From Taudactylus pleione (Eukaryota; Chordata; Amphibia; Anura; Myobatrachidae), in contig JAUIMM010000584.1 of the NCBI GenBank assembly GCA_031769625.1, positions 1,300,001-1,364,000 of the forward strand: a stretch of DNA of 64,000 nucleotides. Reading direction: 5' to 3'. Shown here piece after piece: positions 10,291 through 22,633 of the stretch. Each line of letters starts with the position of its first letter. The stretch's first letter is position 1. The position numbers were made by a program, and so were the translations under genes. Below the pieces are notes generated by a model. The model searched no databases and was not told where the DNA came from. It was given only the letters and a program-made list of their open reading frames with translations.

Positions 10291-11041
10291 TGAATGTATA
10301 AGAAGTGACATATGTTGTAGACTGAACGTGTTTGTTGTATTATGAATTGGATAAAATAGGTTAAAATGATACACATTAATGAGTAAATAATCATATAGAC
10401 ATACATAAATATAAATTGAAAATGAAAATAGCAGCAGTTTAACAAATGGATGCTCCGTGTGCGTTCAAAGGTAGCTCACATTGATGTATACCAGATAACA
10501 ATTGGAAAAATGACCCACGGAGTATAGCACAATAATGAATGAGAAAAAATTATTAAAAACCCTTATGATTGGTTTGCAAAAATAAAGTTCGATTGATAAA
10601 AGAAAATGTTTATGCAGTATCCATAGAATAAGGGGGGTTCCTTTAAGAATAAACTTAAAATGCCATGAAAAAAACGTAGAGATAGATAGATGAAAAAATT
10701 GTCCTGGGGTGCGCGCACCTCTTACCTTACTCTGTAATGATAATCCAGCTGGCGAGGGTGATGTAATCAATGGTAGGTAAGGAACTGATCGTCGTAACGC
10801 TGCTGCAGTAAACTTCACACTGTGTATCCCGTACTGGTCAATTCCTGCGTTCGGTGGCTAATGAACATGCAGGCAACTTAGAACAGCGGGGTGATGGTAT
10901 CGGCGGTTCTTCCGTCAGAACGGTCCTGTATGGCAGAGCTCTTGCCTCGCGGTTGTCCTTTCTGCTGCCGCCGTTCCTGTGTGATCTTAAGTTCAGTGAT
11001 GAAATGAGAGCTAAGGCTGAATAGATGTGAGGTGGGTGTGT
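10291..11041 (-). repeat. Foldback left arm, inner part
   Basis: 10291-10694 is the near-perfect reverse complement of about 11946-12349 (only a handful of mismatches over 400 bp). 10997-11041 is complementary to 11907-11951. 10694-10997 has no counterpart in the right arm, so it is either inserted here or deleted there. Together with 2436-2755 it forms the left side of a large foldback element. Confidence 0.9.
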
Positions 11042-11249
11042 CCTGGTCGAATAGTTTAATATCAGCCCCCTCTAATGAGGAGCCTAAAATCAGTTGCTGG
11101 AATAAAGTTCCCTTAACAAATATTTATTTTCAGGAACTGCAGCAATACAAAGCTCAGCCTCTCCCAATTAGGAGCCAACAATTAGCAGCTGGATGCAAAT
11201 TAAAGCAACTATTTAAATGAACAACAGGACACCCACAGCATGGATCACT
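11042..11249. other. Loop of the foldback element
   Basis: Single-copy segment between the two arms; with 11869-11906 it makes a loop of about 250 bp once the inserted MITE is removed. No ORF. Confidence 0.6.
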
Positions 11250-11868
11250 GGACCTCATTCAGAGTCGGTCGAAGCGGCCGCACGGTCGTACGCCACCGAT
11301 GTTCGCTATACTGCGCATGCGTAAAGTTCGCAATGCGCGTGTGCAAACTAGCCGCTACGATCAGAAATTTCTCTCTCCTTGAACACAGCCAGGTCGGTAG
11401 TTTGAGTGACAGATGGAGGCATTTGTGGGTGGTAACGGGAAGGTGCTTGAAAACGGGGAAGTGGAGATCCGAACGCAGGCGTGCCTCATTATGCGAACGG
11501 CATTTTATGGGAGTGCATACGGATTATGGGAGTGAATAATTAACAAAGTAGCGGCATGGCACATGTGACATGGGAGGTTTTTACACTGACATGATCGTAG
11601 AGCTTAAGAGAGGGTATGGTCAATCTTAAGCTCTACGACCAGTGCCGATGGTTCCCGATGATCTCGATTAATCCTTATATGCCCGGAGATGACGTGCAAA
11701 GCGTACGAGAAGGGGGCGTATTTTTTTGCCTTCCGACCGCTTCCTCCCCTTGGTCGGCCAACTACCGATCCGAACTTAGGGACGCAACTTGCGAGGGAAT
11801 CATTTGAATATCCGGCCCCTTTTTCCGTACGACCATGCGGCCGCTTCGACCGACTCTGAATGAGGTCC
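11250..11868. mobile_element. MITE of the GGGCCTGATTCAG family, subtype I
   Basis: Ends GGACCTCATTCAG and CTGAATGAGGTCC, with long inverted arms (GTCGGTCGAAGCGGCCGC on the left and its near complement at 11834-11853). Flanking duplication ACT (11247-11249, 11869-11871). 619 bp, CpG-rich, noncoding. Confidence 0.9.
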
Positions 11869-11870
11869 AC

Positions 11871-11910
11871 TGTCCCTGACGAAGCCCGACCGGGAGAAAC
11901 GCGTTTGACA
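11871..11910 (+). ncRNA. Hammerhead-ribozyme-like motif (Penelope-like element)
   Basis: Contains the core CTGACGA (11876-11882), a small CCC-GACC-GGG hairpin (11885-11894), and GAAACGCG (11896-11903), with 5' TGTC (11871-11874) complementary to 3' GACA (11907-11910) as stem I. This matches the order of the minimal type I hammerheads known in Penelope-like retroelements, including their very short stem III (GAAACGCGT). Stem II is imperfect (G84/A95 would need to be G-C), so activity is doubtful. The MITE insertion abuts its 5' edge. Confidence 0.5.
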
Positions 11911-12497
11911 CATCCACCTCACATCTATTCAGCCTTAGCTCTCATTTCATCTATCTATCTCTACGTTTTTTTCATGGCATTTTAAGTTTATTCTTAAAGG
12001 AACCCCCCTTATTCTATGGATACTGCATAAACATTTTCTTTTATCAATCGAACTTTATTTTTGCAAACCAATCATAAGGGTTTTTAATAATTTTTTCTAA
12101 TTCATTATTGTGCTATACTCCGTGGGTCATTTTTCCAATTGTTATCTGGTATACATCAATATGAGCTACCTTTGAACGCACACGGAGCATCCATTTGTTA
12201 AACTACTGCTATTTTCATTTTCAATTTATATTTATGTATGTCTATATGATTATTTACTCATTAATGTGTATCATTTTAACCTATTTTATCCAATTCGTAA
12301 TACAATAAACACGTTCAGTCTACAACATATGTCACTTCTTATACAGTCAATTTTAAGTACCTATTTTGTAAAGAACACCATCTGTGCGCCCAATAAGATC
12401 CAATTTACATATTATCTTTGTGTATATAATATATATATATATTTGTATATATTAATATATATATAGAACAAATTGCCTTTATCTTGCACTTATATAC
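11907..12497 (+). repeat. Foldback right arm
   Basis: Complement of the left arm in three blocks (11907-11951, 11946-12349, 12350-12421). It lacks the hAT and the 250-bp MITE and so preserves their empty sites at 12350-12357 (ATTTTAAG) and 12379-12381 (CAT). The outer end is AT-rich (12427-12465) and runs into the hAT MITE at 12506. Confidence 0.9.
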
Positions 12498-12505
12498 AAT
12501 AGAGG

Positions 12506-12893
12506 CAGGGGCGTCTATAGAGTGGAGGGGGGCCCGTGTGCATTCCCCGTCACAGGCCCCCTCCTCTCACCCTGGCGGCTGGTAGCTGACTGACGTGGCT
12601 GGCCGGCTACCGCAAAATCAGTAGACTCTGGGCACTAGAGTGTGCCCAGAGTCTACTGCGCATGCACAGATCGCCGGGGAAATGGCGCGGCCACCATTTT
12701 CCCAGTGATTTCCTCTCAACGCATGCCACGGTGGACATTTTCTGGCGTTTTGAGCAGCGCTGAGAGACCCGACACGGGACCTCAGAGAAGTAAGTTTTAG
12801 ATAATTTGGGTGCAGGGTGTGCAGTGTGGGCCCCCGCTGGACCCGGGACCTGTGTGCACCGCACACCCTGCACTCATTGTAGATACGCCCCTG
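12506..12893. mobile_element. hAT MITE, 388 bp
   Basis: Ends CAGGGGCGTC and TACGCCCCTG, flanked by perfect 8-bp duplication AATAGAGG (12498-12505, 12894-12901). Noncoding. Confidence 0.92.
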
Positions 12894-12934
12894 AATAGAG
12901 GAAGATGCGCTCTTAGATAGATGCCCACAGATGA

Positions 12935-13376
12935 CCACCCACAGCTATAGCGAGCTGCCAGGAAGATGTTCGCGATGGTCAAGACCATCACGACCATCGG
13001 GCTTGCGACGAGACCCTTGTGGTAGGGTCTCGTTGCCGCAAGTCCCAGAGAGATTTCGGCTCTAACAGAGCCGAAATCTCTCCCACTGACATCACTCGTG
13101 ATGTCAGTGGGGCCGCCCCCAAACGGAGGCGTTCACATGGGAACGCCTCCGTTTGTGAAGCCACCCCCCGACACGCCTACAAAACGGGGCGTGCTGTCAC
13201 TCAACATCGACAGCACGCCCCCTTTGGTACGAGACCCGGAGCGACTGATTGCCTGTCGCTATCTGGGTCTCGCGCATGCGCACGATGGAGCCGGCTCCGT
13301 CGTGCGCATGCGCACTGGCCCACCATCGACCCGGTTGCGAGCTCACAGCGCTTGCGACCGGGTCAGACTCAGGCCC
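12935..13376. mobile_element. GGGCCTGATTCAG-family MITE, subtype II, left end missing
   Basis: Interior matches 50889-51379 and 55064-55552 (CTTGCGACGAGACCC, GTAGGGTCTCGT, CATCGACAGCACGCCCC). The right end CAGACTCAGGCCC is present but mutated; the left terminus is absent. Confidence 0.75.
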
Positions 13377-13394
13377 TAAGTCACTTGTGCCCAA

Positions 13395-13462
13395 GTATGG
13401 CTATCCCTAAAACCTGGACTGTTAGTGTGTCGTGAGGACCGTGGTTGGGAGCCCCTGTGCTA
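13395..13462. repeat. hAT MITE fragment
   Basis: CCTAAAACCTGGACTGTTAG then GTGAGGACCGTGGTTGGGAG resembles the right end of the CAGNGGTTCCCAA MITEs (48267-48429) and the complement of 63962-64000. The other end is lost. Confidence 0.55.
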
Positions 13463-14158
13463 GATGAAGAACTGGGCTAACTAAGGGGGGCACATCATAG
13501 CAAGTTTTCCTACGCTCCTCGATGAGGTGCACAGCAAAAGTTTCTGCATAGATGGACACGATTTACCATTCTAGAATGGCAAATTATATCAATTGCATTG
13601 AATTGAATTCCCGCCAAATCAGAGGATGCACTGGTTACTGGTTTCTGGGGTGCTGATTTTTTTAAATCTCTATACAAAAAAAATACTATATAAAATGTGT
13701 TATTGTTGCTCGTATCTCTCTCACTCATAAAGTATTTTAATGGTGTGTTTAGCTATAAATGGAATTTATTTTATTCTGTTTCCTCTCAACTCAGGAAATG
13801 GAATGTCCCTGTTGATATTTTACAATTATTTTAAATAATGTATTAAAAATTAAACAAAAACATCTGCTTTTGTGCAAATAAAAAGCACAGTAATTATTTC
13901 AGGATGTCTCTTGTGAGAGTTTTGTGCCATAGTTCATGAAAGTCTTCAGACAAATGAGCTAGCACTTTGCTTTAGGATTTACATGTGCTCTCAGAAGATT
14001 GTAAAGAGCATGCTGAAAGCTATTGAAGATGAAGTGATGCAATATTGGCTTCATTAATTGATGACATCTCTACAACTTTTCAAGTTGGTTATATATACAT
14101 TTCTGGGGGCATCATAGTGTAAATAGAGAGGGGAAATTGCACATATAAAAGCATATTT
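13463..14158. other. No recognised feature
   Basis: AT-rich sequence; ORFs are short and unconvincing. I see no terminal repeats. Confidence 0.4.
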
Positions 14159-14768
14159 AATGGTGCGTACACACGGTACGATTTTCATGAACGATAAGAA
14201 CGATAACGATATATCGTTATCGTTCATATCGTTCACTCTTTTGCAGTCACCAACCTGACAATGACCAACAATGCGTGTTCCCGCATGGACGATAAAGATA
14301 TCTTTCATAGTCCATGCATGTAGGCCAACTTGGACGATATCGTCAACGTTGCCTGTTCAGAGATGTGGCAGGATGACTTCACTGAAAGACATCTTTGAAA
14401 GATCTTTAGGTGCATACACACTAGACGATATTTTGAATGATAACGATATCGTTATCGTTGAGTTGTTCACTATATTGTCCAGTTTGTATGCAAAAATGAT
14501 GAACGATAAGGACCAACGATGCGCGCTCCTGCGGGTCGTTGGTCTTTGTCGTTCATCGCCCGAACATGCAGGCCAACCTGATGATATTGTCAGGCTGTTG
14601 CATGTTCGCGGATGAGGGAGGGAGCCCACGATATCGTCCATGATATCATTCAGTGTTTCTGCTCAATGTCGTTAATGACACTGAGCACAGACCTGCCGGG
14701 AACCCACTTTATAAAGATATCTTTCAAGTCGTTGGTGGTACAGGTCGTATTGTGTGTATGCACCATTA
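14159..14768. mobile_element. Harbinger-like MITE(s) with TGGTGCGTACACAC ends
   Basis: Left TGGTGCGTACACACGG and right GTGTGTATGCACCA bound a region with strong short palindromes (CGATAACGATATATCGTTATCG). An internal start (AGGTGCATACACACTAG at about 14410) suggests one element inserted beside or into another. Same family style as 30815-31148 and 53831-54167. Confidence 0.65.
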
Positions 14769-15167
14769 GTCTCCCATAATTTTTATATAAGAATCTGGGT
14801 CATCCATATGACTTGAGCTTTATTCATAAAATCAAACTCATACTGCCTTTTAGGTTCCATATAAGCTAAAAAATAGGAACTTGTCAGAAGGCATTATACA
14901 CACTGAGGTTACTGCCATGTTTTGTACTAACATTCATTATAACATAAGTACAGTGCATGTAAATATAGGTGACACAAGAAACCATTGTTACTAGTGTCAT
15001 CACCCACCCACTACCACAGCGGGTACTTTGGTTTGATAGCTTTGCTGTAGTGTTACTGTTGCCTGCTGTTTTTCAGATGCAAATGAGACCATTTACATAT
15101 GTTTATTACAAGTAAATGTATTGCTGAAGCCTAAGGTGTATGTTTATATCTAAGGATAATGTTAATA

Positions 15168-15753
15168 TAATCTATTTACACAATAAAATCTACAGAAACT
15201 AACCATTAGTGTTACTTTGCGTTAACAGGCACAAGTAAAAATACAAACGAGTACAGTTATATTTTCTAAGCCAGTGGTTCTCATACTCGGTCCTCAGGAC
15301 CCCCACACAGGCAACGTTTTCCATGTCACCCAGCAGGGGCACAGGTGTATTCATTACTCAATGACACATTTTAAAAGATCCACAGATGGAGCTAATTATT
15401 TCACTGATTCTGTGAGGAGACCTGCAAAATATGCACTGTTTGGGGTCCTGAGGACCGAGTTTGGGAACCTGTGTACTAAGCAATGGATTCTCAAAACTCA
15501 CAATTCTTGCTGATTTAGCCTGCAATATGTAGAAGGGCAATAATAGTAAATGTAAAATCAGGCATGTTTTACACTAAATATTACTGTCCTTCTATATCTG
15601 TCAGGCAAAATCGTCAAAAATCATGGGTTTTGAGAATCCATTGCCAACTAAATATACCCCTAAGTGTCCTCGTTTTTATTTTTACTTGTGCCTGTTAATG
15701 CAAAGTAACACTAATGGTTAGTTTCTCTAGATTTTAGTTTTTAAATAGATTAT
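15168..15753. repeat. Palindromic element split by a hAT MITE
   Basis: Long inverted repeat: AAACTAACCATTAGTGTTAC (about 15195) pairs with its complement near 15707-15726, and GCAATGGATTCTCAAAACTC (15480) with its complement at about 15627-15646. The MITE at 15272-15473 sits inside the left arm. Family unknown. Confidence 0.75.
15272..15473. mobile_element. hAT MITE, 202 bp
   Basis: Starts CAGTGGTTCTCATACTCGGT with inverted CCTGAGGACCGAGTTTGGGA near its end. Flanks TTCTAAGC (15264-15271) and TACTAAGC (15474-15481) form an 8-bp duplication with one mismatch. Sister copies: 33272-33474 and the degraded 21560-21710 and 50287-50466. Confidence 0.88.
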
Positions 15754-15759
15754 TTTTAT

Positions 15760-16060
15760 CACCAGTTACTCTGCGGTATGCAGTATGCAGAGTAACTACT
15801 GAGCATGATGGCTGATCTGTCCATTCTTTGTACATTCCTGCACTCCTTAAACATCACTGCCAAGAATTGGGCTATGCCATCAGCTTTATAAACACGCTCA
15901 AGTTGCCTGGACAACCCAGCAGTGTGAGAGATTGCTTGGCCCCACATGTCAATTTTTTTTCAAGCTTGGAGACTGGCTGCCGTCAGAAATTGTGGGACCC
16001 GTGACTGACAAAATAGGCAGGGCCCCCCTCTCTGTGTTTCTGCAACCCCACAGTGTCTCC
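15760..16060. other. No recognised feature
   Basis: No ORF or terminal repeat that I can support. Confidence 0.35.
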
Positions 16061-16064
16061 CCAA

Positions 16065-16461
16065 CCAGCACCCCTTCTGTCTCTCCAGACAGCACCCCTT
16101 CTTTCTCCCCAGAGAGCACCCTTTCTTTCTCTCCAGACAGCCCCTGCATCCATCCCATACAGCCCACAGACACTTACATCTCCTGTGTTTTCTGGCTGCT
16201 TCTCTTCACACTGCGGCTGATTCCTCTGTCGGTGGTGCGGTGCACAGATGTCATGACATCACATGTGCCTTGTCTAAAGAAAAGTTTTTTTTTTATTGTA
16301 ATGGGCAGCTGCAATCCCCCCCACACATTTCTCTCTGTGATCCTCCCACTACCATCTCTCTCAGCGATCCCCCACATTTCCCCGTCTCAGAGACACCACC
16401 ATACATTCCCCTCTCCATCTCCCCCCCACATTCCCCTCTCTCAGTGATCCCCTCCACATTC

Positions 16462-16496
<35 letters not shown>

Positions 16497-17088
16497 ATCC
16501 CCTCCACATTCCCCTCTTCCTCAGCGATCCCCTCTCTCTCAGCAATACCTTCTACATTCCCTTCTCTCTAAGCGATCCTCTTTATATTCTCCCCTCTCTC
16601 TCTTAGCGATCCCCTCCACATTCCCCTCTCTCTCAGCGATCTCCACCACATTCCCCTCGCTCTCAGCAATCCTCTCCACATTCCCCTCTCTCAGTGATCC
16701 CCTCCACATTCCCTTCTCTCTCCTTCTCTCTCTCAGCAATACCTTCTACATTCCCCTCTCTCTCTCAGCGATCCTCTCCATATTCTCCCCTCTCTCTCTT
16801 AGCGATCCTCTCCACATTCGCCTCTCTCTCCCTCTTAGCGATCCCCTCCACATTCCCCTCTCTCTCAGCGATCTCCTCCACATTCCCCTCGCTCTCAGCA
16901 ATCCTCTCCACATTCCCCTCTCTCAGTGATTTCCTCCTCTCCTCCATATTCCGCTCTCTCTCAGCGATCCCCTCTACATTCTGCTCTCTCTCAGCCATCC
17001 CCTCCATAATCCCCTGTCTCAGCGATAACCCCCACATTCACCTCTGTATGTCAGTGACCTCCCACACACGCACATTCGTAACCCCCCC

Positions 17089-17119
<31 letters not shown>

Positions 17120-17120
17120 T
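16065..17120. repeat. Pyrimidine-rich minisatellites and microsatellites
   Basis: Short array of TCTCCAGACAGCACCCCTT-like units (16065-16145), then from about 16330 to 17040 a degenerate minisatellite with unit CAGCGATCCCCTCCACATT plus a (CT)n stretch, roughly 30 bp per unit. It ends in (CA)n at about 17092-17116. The long ORFs here are artefacts of the low-complexity repeat. Confidence 0.85.
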
Positions 17121-18737
<1,617 letters not shown>

Positions 18738-18920
18738 TGTAGTTGGCATCCCGACAGTCAAAATTCCGGTTAGGGTTAGACTGCGGGAAAAGTGGGTTAG
18801 AGTTAGGGGGAGTATTAAGGTAAGGCATACTTAACAAATTCTGTCAAGATTTTGACTGTCAGGATGCCACTGTCTACATTCTGACCGTTGGCATCCTAAC
18901 AACCGGGATCCTATATCCAA
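18738..18920. repeat. MITE with TCCCGACAGTC/GGGATGCC motifs
   Basis: TTGGCATCCCGACAGTCAAA on the left and inverted GACCGTTGGCATCC/AACCGGGATCC on the right, with GGTTAGGGTTAG-like sequence between. Related copies: 37690-38075, 42180-42500, 54725-54900, 59105-59330. Confidence 0.65.
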
Positions 18921-18982
18921 CCCAGCCATTCTGTTATATTATAATAGTGAAAATTGGGATGTGTAGCATTCAGACCTTTTGC

Positions 18983-19119
18983 TAATGCTGGGCATACACT
19001 ATACAATTATCTGCCAGATATTTGTCCAATGTGGCTGGTTGGGTTGAAAACCTGGTAATGTATGGGAGCAAATGACAGATATCTGACAGATAATTGTATA
19101 GTGTGTGCCCAGCATTAGT
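18983..19119. mobile_element. Short Harbinger-like MITE, 137 bp
   Basis: Perfect terminal inverted repeat CTAATGCTGGGC ... GCCCAGCATTAG, continuing with ACACTATACAATTATCTG and its complement. Similar in style to 29983-30295. Confidence 0.7.
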
Positions 19120-19806
19120 GGTATTGTTTCCAATGATTGGGTGATGTGTAAAGAAGAATGGACCCAAAATGTTGCAAGATAATAGTTTACTGGTCTCAAT
19201 AGACAGCAGCAGTAAACAGAATATTGGTGCTTGTACAGAGGTATTCAGAGAGCCCAATACATATCTAATTTCATCTAGTGTTGTGGACTTTTCAGAGCTA
19301 TATATTATATATTCACTTTTCTGCTTAAAATAAAGACTCACCTCTACTGGTATATATCACAGGAACAGTGGTAGTATAATATGACAGCCTATGCTGATTC
19401 ATTTGACCAATGCTGGTATAATGTGGCTATATCTACCACTAAAGTCATATGGGCACTGATATAATATATATCCTCTGAGTCCGGCCTTGCAAAGCGATTA
19501 TTTTTCCCTTACCACTATAGGTCAGCATTGCCCAGCCAACTCTGTATTGCTCACCTGTCTCATGGTTATCAGCGGTTTTTAGTAAAAGCTATATATGAAC
19601 TGCTTATGGAAATTTCTGCTGGTATATAGTCATGGATACTTATGATATCTTAAGGGCACCAAACGCTGTTGGTTAGTATTGGCACTACTACTGGTATGTA
19701 AGAAGGATGGCTATTAGTTATGTGTAAAATTAAATGTACTATTAGAGTTTGAATGTTTTGATCAATGAGCAAAACTGCTACGGTTCATTTTGGTCTAGTT
19801 ACACAT
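19120..19806. other. No recognised feature
   Basis: AT-rich; ORFs short. Nothing supportable. Confidence 0.4.
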
Positions 19807-19809
19807 ACT

Positions 19810-20403
19810 AGGCCTGGTTCAGACCGGGATGCTATGCTGCGCTCGCATTGAGCGATTTTTCGCATTGTGCACATGCGTATGAGTCGCAATGCGCGTGCGT
19901 GTACCAGCCATTGTGATGGGAAAGTGCTCACCCGTAGCCCGCAGTCGGGCCGCTATTTTGAGTGACAGATAGTTCCGTTTGTGGGTGGTAACAGGGGAAG
20001 GTGCTTGTAAACAGGGGTGTGGATGTGCGAACGCAGGCGTGCCGACAGTCAGAATGGCGTTTAATGGGTGTGCATAATTAGCAAAGTAGCTTCATTACAC
20101 ACGTGACTAGGTTGTATTTTAGCCTGAACTGCTCGCAATGTTGTGGTGGGAAAAGGCTACCACAAGCGCTGCGAGCAGCTCCGATGGCTCTCGATGTTCC
20201 CGATTAATCCTACAACTGCCGGAGATGACGTGTGTTGCGAGTGGCAAAGGGGCTTCTTTACACAAGTGCGAGCGCAAAGTGCGGCCGCTCGCTATTACTT
20301 AGTGGGTGGCTTTACGCGACGCAGTGCGAGCACATAATTTAAATAGCCGGCCCCTTTTAGCCAGCAAGCGGCCACAAATAGTGTCTGAGTCTGAATCAGG
20401 CCC
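19810..20403. mobile_element. MITE of the GGGCCTGATTCAG family, subtype I
   Basis: AGGCCTGGTTCAG to CTGAATCAGGCCC, duplication ACT on both sides (19807-19809, 20404-20406). Shares interior blocks with 459-1057 and 36461-37039. Confidence 0.9.
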
Positions 20404-20406
20404 ACT

Positions 20407-21179
20407 GTTCCATATGGAAGAACAAAGACATTTCTAATATTATATGAGGAGATAACCTTTAAAATTTAGTAGACATACAGGTACTTTGGTAGAATTTTTT
20501 TTTCTATAATTACCTATATATCACACTGAATAATGGACAGTTAAGAAGAAAAGAAGGACATGGGGTTTTTGGTGTTTAGAAACAAGGAACAGATGGCAGC
20601 ATATTCAGCAACTAGGTATGCGGCACATTTGAAGGCTATAAACCAACTACAAACATTGTTCATTATGCTAAACATTGTACTATTCAGCAGATACTTGACA
20701 TTATTATACACAGAGATGGGTAAGTACCGGCGCTGTGCAGTCAATAGTACGACTGTGCATATCACCGCTAATTACGGTAGCCCAGCAACACAGATTTCCT
20801 GCACCCTTCTATGGGGTGCTAGGAAAAATCTGCGATGTTGCCGGCAAAATGGTCGGAACGCTGACTTGAATTGCGCCCCTAACAATGTCATGTATCATAG
20901 ATTATTTCAATGTTACCTATATATTATATGTACGTTACATAAAACTAATCTCAAAATAGTAGACTCTGCACTAGCATACCAATATAATTGATGAATGAAA
21001 TAGATGATAACCTATAGGCTAATTCAGTTAAGACAGTGGAGTAAAAACAACCATTTAACCTTGATTGGTTTGTGTAAATATGAGGGAGGGCTGAGGGAAT
21101 GGTTTAACACTTACATTTTGTAACATGAGCACTATTAAAAGCATGAGACATTCCTTGTGAAATAGAGGTTTCATTCTAT
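20407..21179. other. No recognised gene; one repeat-like segment
   Basis: 20715-20885 is GC-richer (TTGCCGGCAAAATGGTCGGA, GACTTGAATTGCGCCC) and looks like a dispersed repeat without visible ends. The rest is AT-rich without features. Confidence 0.35.
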
Positions 21180-21184
21180 ACAAG

Positions 21185-21812
21185 CAGTGGCAAACGCAGG
21201 ATTTCTAGAGGGGGGTTTCCAAATGCTTGATTTTAGAGTGAGTGTGGCCTGTCCATGAAGACGGCATAGTTAGCACTTATCCAGCTTTAATATGTTACAT
21301 ACAAAGTATATTGTGTTGCATAATTCCAGCATATACAGGACCAGCGATCACAGTAAGCCATTAGATGCGGCAGTAGGGCCATCCTGTCTGAGCAGAATGT
21401 TTTTTTCAGATGTAGGCACCATTCCTGAGCATTGGAGCAAGTCCGGGAGTCTGAGGGAGCAGCAGAAGAACTTAGCACTGCCCTGGACATATATGTACAT
21501 ATCGGTCTCCTTATGTACTGGATAGTGTATTATTATACAGTGTTAATTATTAACCCTATTGATGGTCTATAGGAGTGCACCCCTAACAGTGCATGTTTTC
21601 CACATCTCCTATTTGGTGGAAAGGTTTATTTATTACTCGCTGACACATTGTAAAAGATCCACAGTTGGTGCTAATCATTTCATTTGTGATACTGAGAAGA
21701 ACATGCAGCACTAGTAACATTGTATTATATTACTATTTTTATTGTGGTCATGGTGTGTGCTGGGGAGGGGGGTTTCCAGGCAGACGGAACCCCCCCCCTG
21801 CGTTTGCCTATG
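21185..21812. mobile_element. hAT-like element with nested fragment
   Basis: CAGTGGCAAACGCAGG and inverted CCTGCGTTTGCCTATG ends, flanked by ACAAG (21180-21184, 21813-21817); the repeat extends by chance or design to ACAAGCAG. 21560-21710 within it is a degraded copy of the 15272-15473 MITE (TGTAAAAGATCCACAGTTGG). Confidence 0.7.
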
Positions 21813-21817
21813 ACAAG

Positions 21818-22631
21818 CAGGACCTTGATGAAGGTGTGCAGTTTGCTGAAATAATGGGTCCCAACTCTTCAGCAGTTAATTATTTCTAAAACAGAAGTGT
21901 TTCCTTTCAGTACTGACCAAATAGGATGTATTTTATTTAGCTTTATATGTATATAACATTTCATGTAATGATACTGTTTCTTAGGTCATTTGTGAGATAC
22001 ATAGTAATGTCTACTATACTGATTGTCATGTTATAATTTCACAGTTGTTTTATATTGTTATAATTGTTTTTGTTATATGGTGATGTTATATTGCTACAGA
22101 ATAGCCATGGTATATTGTATTGCATCAAAACTGAACTCTCTGATAACGATATACTGCATGGTCTTCTGAAAAGATGAAAACGGATCATGCATTTGATATA
22201 GGAATCAAAAGTCCCTATAGCGACTGCTATTCTGAAGAATATTTCACAAGTGATGCCATTATATTTATACACTCCTGTGATTTATATCTGTATAATTGTT
22301 GAGTTCTGAAGTCAGCGTTTTCATTAGGAAAATGTGTGTATTATAAGGAAGAATGTACCCCATACTATAAGTTATTAACGATATTACAAGTAAGCTTGGA
22401 TTCCCGTTATGTTTATAGGCATACTGTACTTAAGCATCCAAAACAAGAACAATATATATGGCCCATTTCCAGACCTCAGAATCCCATCCCTTCTGATCCA
22501 TCAAGGAACACAAACTTTTGGGCGAAACTCTGCACCTTTCAAATCAGGTGTGTCACACCAATATTAAGACAGCTGGGAGGTATGTAATATGTTCCCAGAA
22601 CTGTTCTGTGACTTACACTATAATTAGAACC
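21818..22631. other. No recognised feature
   Basis: AT-rich; nothing supportable. Confidence 0.4.
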
Positions 22632-22633
22632 TA

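Noticed and set aside
10465..10818. 117-codon - strand ORF
   Set aside because: Lies across the foldback arm and its unpaired segment; no known domain, and the paired arm copy is not conserved as coding.
13019..13435. 138-codon ORF on the + strand
   Set aside because: Lies inside a GC-rich subtype II MITE; the same interior in other copies is not open in the same way.
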